From Flavobacteriales bacterium UBA2619 (GTDB lineage Bacteria > Bacteroidota > Bacteroidia > Flavobacteriales_D > Sanyastnellaceae): 8,699 nt of DNA. Positions 7,647 to 8,699 of this stretch are shown here, piece after piece; position 1 is the stretch's first letter, and every line of letters begins with the position of its first letter. The stretch is taken from assembly GCA_002339135.1 (NCBI GenBank), contig DDJR01000086.1, positions 13,791 to 22,489 of the forward strand, written 5' to 3'. The notes beneath the pieces are model-generated. The model saw only the letters and a program-made list of their open reading frames with translations, was not told the origin of the DNA and did not search any database. The translations under genes and the position numbers were made by a program.

Positions 7647-8339
7647 TTACGCTTCTATTAGTGATTCTAGCCCCCTGAGTATACCCACTCCATCGGTGTT
7701 TCCCAAGTCATTAGAGCACGCTCTTTCGGGGTGCGGCATCATACCAAAGACATTTTTATCAACGTTACAGACCCCAGCAATATTGTTCGAAGATCCATTG
7801 GGATTGGAAGCATTGTTGATTTTGCCGTTTTCATCACAGTAACGGAAAATCACCTGATCATTCGCTTCAAGCTCAGCCAATTCTAGTTCGGGTAAATAGT
7901 AATTCCCTTCTCCATGAGCAATGGGTATGACCAATGCCGCTTGGTCATCTAAATCAGCCGAGATAGAGGCTGAACGCGAAACAGGCAAAATCGTTACATT
8001 TTTACAAATAAACTTTCTAGTTTCATTGTGCATTAATGTCCCAGGCAAAAGCCCGGCTTCACACAATATTTGAAATCCGTTGCAAATACCTAGAACCTTT
8101 CCCCCGTCATTGGCGTACTTAATCACAGCCTCCATGATGGGAGAAAAGCGTGCAATCGCTCCGCTTCTGAGATAATCGCCATAACTGAAGCCTCCAGGAA
8201 GAACCACTGCGTCAGAACCCTGAAGGTCGGAATCTTTGTGCCAAAGTTCCACAACGTCATATTTAAGATCGTTTCTCAATGCATGGACAATGTCCATATT
8301 ACAGTTCGATCCAGGGAATGTTACTACGCCTATCTTCAT
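7647..8339 (-). CDS. purQ: Phosphoribosylformylglycinamidine synthase, glutaminase subunit PurQ
   Basis: PurQ releases ammonia from glutamine and passes it to PurL, which converts FGAR to FGAM in step four of purine synthesis; in small-PurL bacteria PurS completes the complex. The chosen start is the ATG at 8337-8339 (230 residues). The frame extends 19 codons to a TTG, but the family begins MKIGVVTFPGSN and the length then matches typical PurQ (about 225-230). It is a class I glutamine amidotransferase. The nucleophile C86 sits in LGICNGFQIL, the histidine and glutamate of the triad are H203 and E205 in MMPHPER, and the PurQ-specific PGGFSYGDYLRSGAIARFSPI occupies about 48-68. A stand-alone PurQ implies that this genome uses small PurL plus PurS rather than one long fused PurL; neither is in the window. 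It is the first gene of the minus-strand cluster and lies opposite a divergent small gene across 122 bp. I see no strong promoter match on its side. Confidence 0.97.
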   Translation of the reverse strand: MKIGVVTFPGSNCNMDIVHALRNDLKYDVVELWHKDSDLQGSDAVVLPGGFSYGDYLRSGAIARFSPIMEAVIKYANDGGKVLGICNGFQILCEAGLLPGTLMHNETRKFICKNVTILPVSRSASISADLDDQAALVIPIAHGEGNYYLPELELAELEANDQVIFRYCDENGKINNASNPNGSSNNIAGVCNVDKNVFGMMPHPERACSNDLGNTDGVGILRGLESLIEA

Positions 8340-8430
8340 GATGCTAAGTTCGGGAAAAAGGCTGGTCAAACTCTCTGTTTTGTATTTCTTTTTCAAAAGA
8401 TTACTTGCGTCGTACGTTAATAAGAAGTTG

Positions 8431-8449
8431 CGTATTAGATTTGCATACG
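8431..8449. repeat. Short inverted repeat flanking the putative -7 box
   Basis: CGTAT at 8431-8435 is repeated in inverted orientation as ATACG at 8445-8449, with nine bases between the arms. The interval contains the whole candidate -7 element. The position is what one would expect of an operator in the purQ/small-gene divergent region, but five-base arms arise easily by chance, so this is a weak call. I cannot name a regulator. Confidence 0.25.
8436..8443 (+). promoter_or_regulatory. Putative Bacteroidota -7 promoter element for the small membrane protein gene
   Basis: TAGATTTG matches all fixed positions of the Bacteroidota primary sigma factor -7 consensus TAnnTTTG. It would start transcription at about 8448, leaving a leader of roughly 14 bases before the ATG at 8462. 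No TTG stands at the expected -33 spacing: the nearest ones, at 8405-8407 and 8428-8430, are too far and too close. The element is therefore a candidate from sequence match and position only. Confidence 0.4.
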
Positions 8450-8461
8450 AATCACGTCAAA

Positions 8462-8650
8462 ATGAATATACAAGAAATAATCAGTCCAATTGGAAAGTTT
8501 TTAGAATGGACATTTGTGAACGTTTACGAACCTATTGCTAGTCCGTTTAATACTGGTGTTGTAATTCTAGGTCTTGTTGCTCTTGTTGTTTGGCTTAAGG
8601 TCCTGAATGGATATGTAGTAAAAGCGAAGGCAGAGGGTAAGACTCCTTGA
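8462..8650 (+). CDS. Small single-pass membrane protein, function unknown
   Basis: The protein has 62 residues from the ATG at 8462-8464. The frame extends upstream to a TTG at 8405, but the 19 extra residues look like non-coding sequence and would run through the candidate promoter. The N-terminal third is amphipathic (EIISPIGKFLEWTFVNVYEPI). A hydrophobic helix follows at about residues 31-47 (GVVILGLVALVVWLKVL), then a basic tail ending KAKAEGKTP. The positive tail suggests its C-terminus faces the cytoplasm. It resembles in layout the small, aromatic-rich, one-helix proteins that occur near nucleotide biosynthesis genes in Flavobacteriia (some carry DUF6341-type labels), but I cannot assign it to a family. 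Bases AAA precede the start and there is no Shine-Dalgarno. It is divergent from purQ, with 122 bp between their starts. It is supported by the membrane helix, the A-rich start and a promoter-like element, so it is probably real. Confidence 0.7.
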   Translation: MNIQEIISPIGKFLEWTFVNVYEPIASPFNTGVVILGLVALVVWLKVLNGYVVKAKAEGKTP

Positions 8651-8699
8651 CGTTTGCTTTGCATATTTGCCTTAACGACTCCTCGAACTTTCCCTCAGA

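Noticed and set aside
8340..8396. Upstream extension of purQ to a TTG at 8396
   Set aside because: PurQ proteins begin at MKIGVVTFPGSN; the extension is a rare-codon start with no family match and lies in the control region.

Overview
The window looks like chromosomal DNA of a Bacteroidota bacterium, most likely Flavobacteriales. Three things point there. The left-edge protein ends in a type IX secretion (T9SS) type A sorting domain. A DUF2480 protein and other proteins of Bacteroidota-restricted type are present. The translation starts lack Shine-Dalgarno sequences and are preceded by A-rich stretches. I see no mobile element, CRISPR array, rRNA, tRNA or prophage signal, and coding density is very high.

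Layout from left to right: (1) the 3' end of a plus-strand gene for a secreted T9SS cargo protein, open at the left edge (1-822). (2) Six minus-strand genes, read from right to left: purQ (purine synthesis), dxs (first step of the MEP isoprenoid pathway), a DUF2480 gene, polA (DNA polymerase I), a lipoprotein of unknown function and a small secreted protein of unknown function. (3) At the right edge, divergent from purQ, a plus-strand gene for a 62-residue single-pass membrane protein. The T9SS gene and the small secreted-protein gene converge with no base between their stop codons.

The minus-strand gaps are 18 bp (purQ-dxs), 55 bp (dxs-DUF2480), 4 bp (DUF2480-polA), 91 bp (polA-lipoprotein) and 11 bp (lipoprotein-small secreted protein). 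This suggests a housekeeping transcript, purQ-dxs-DUF2480-polA, followed by a two-gene envelope unit that may be co-transcribed or have its own promoter. The housekeeping genes share no obvious pathway. The clearest candidate link is DUF2480, whose cysteine motifs and usual neighbours elsewhere suggest iron-sulfur metabolism, which the late MEP enzymes need.

The most notable observation is that PolA keeps intact 5'-nuclease and polymerase motifs but has lost all four metal-binding acidic residues of the 3'-5' proofreading site. Its linker also carries a QLDMF peptide that resembles a sliding-clamp binding motif. The lipoprotein and small secreted protein form an uncharacterised envelope pair. 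I did not find a convincing new multi-gene system; this is mainly an ordinary core-genome region with a few points worth checking.
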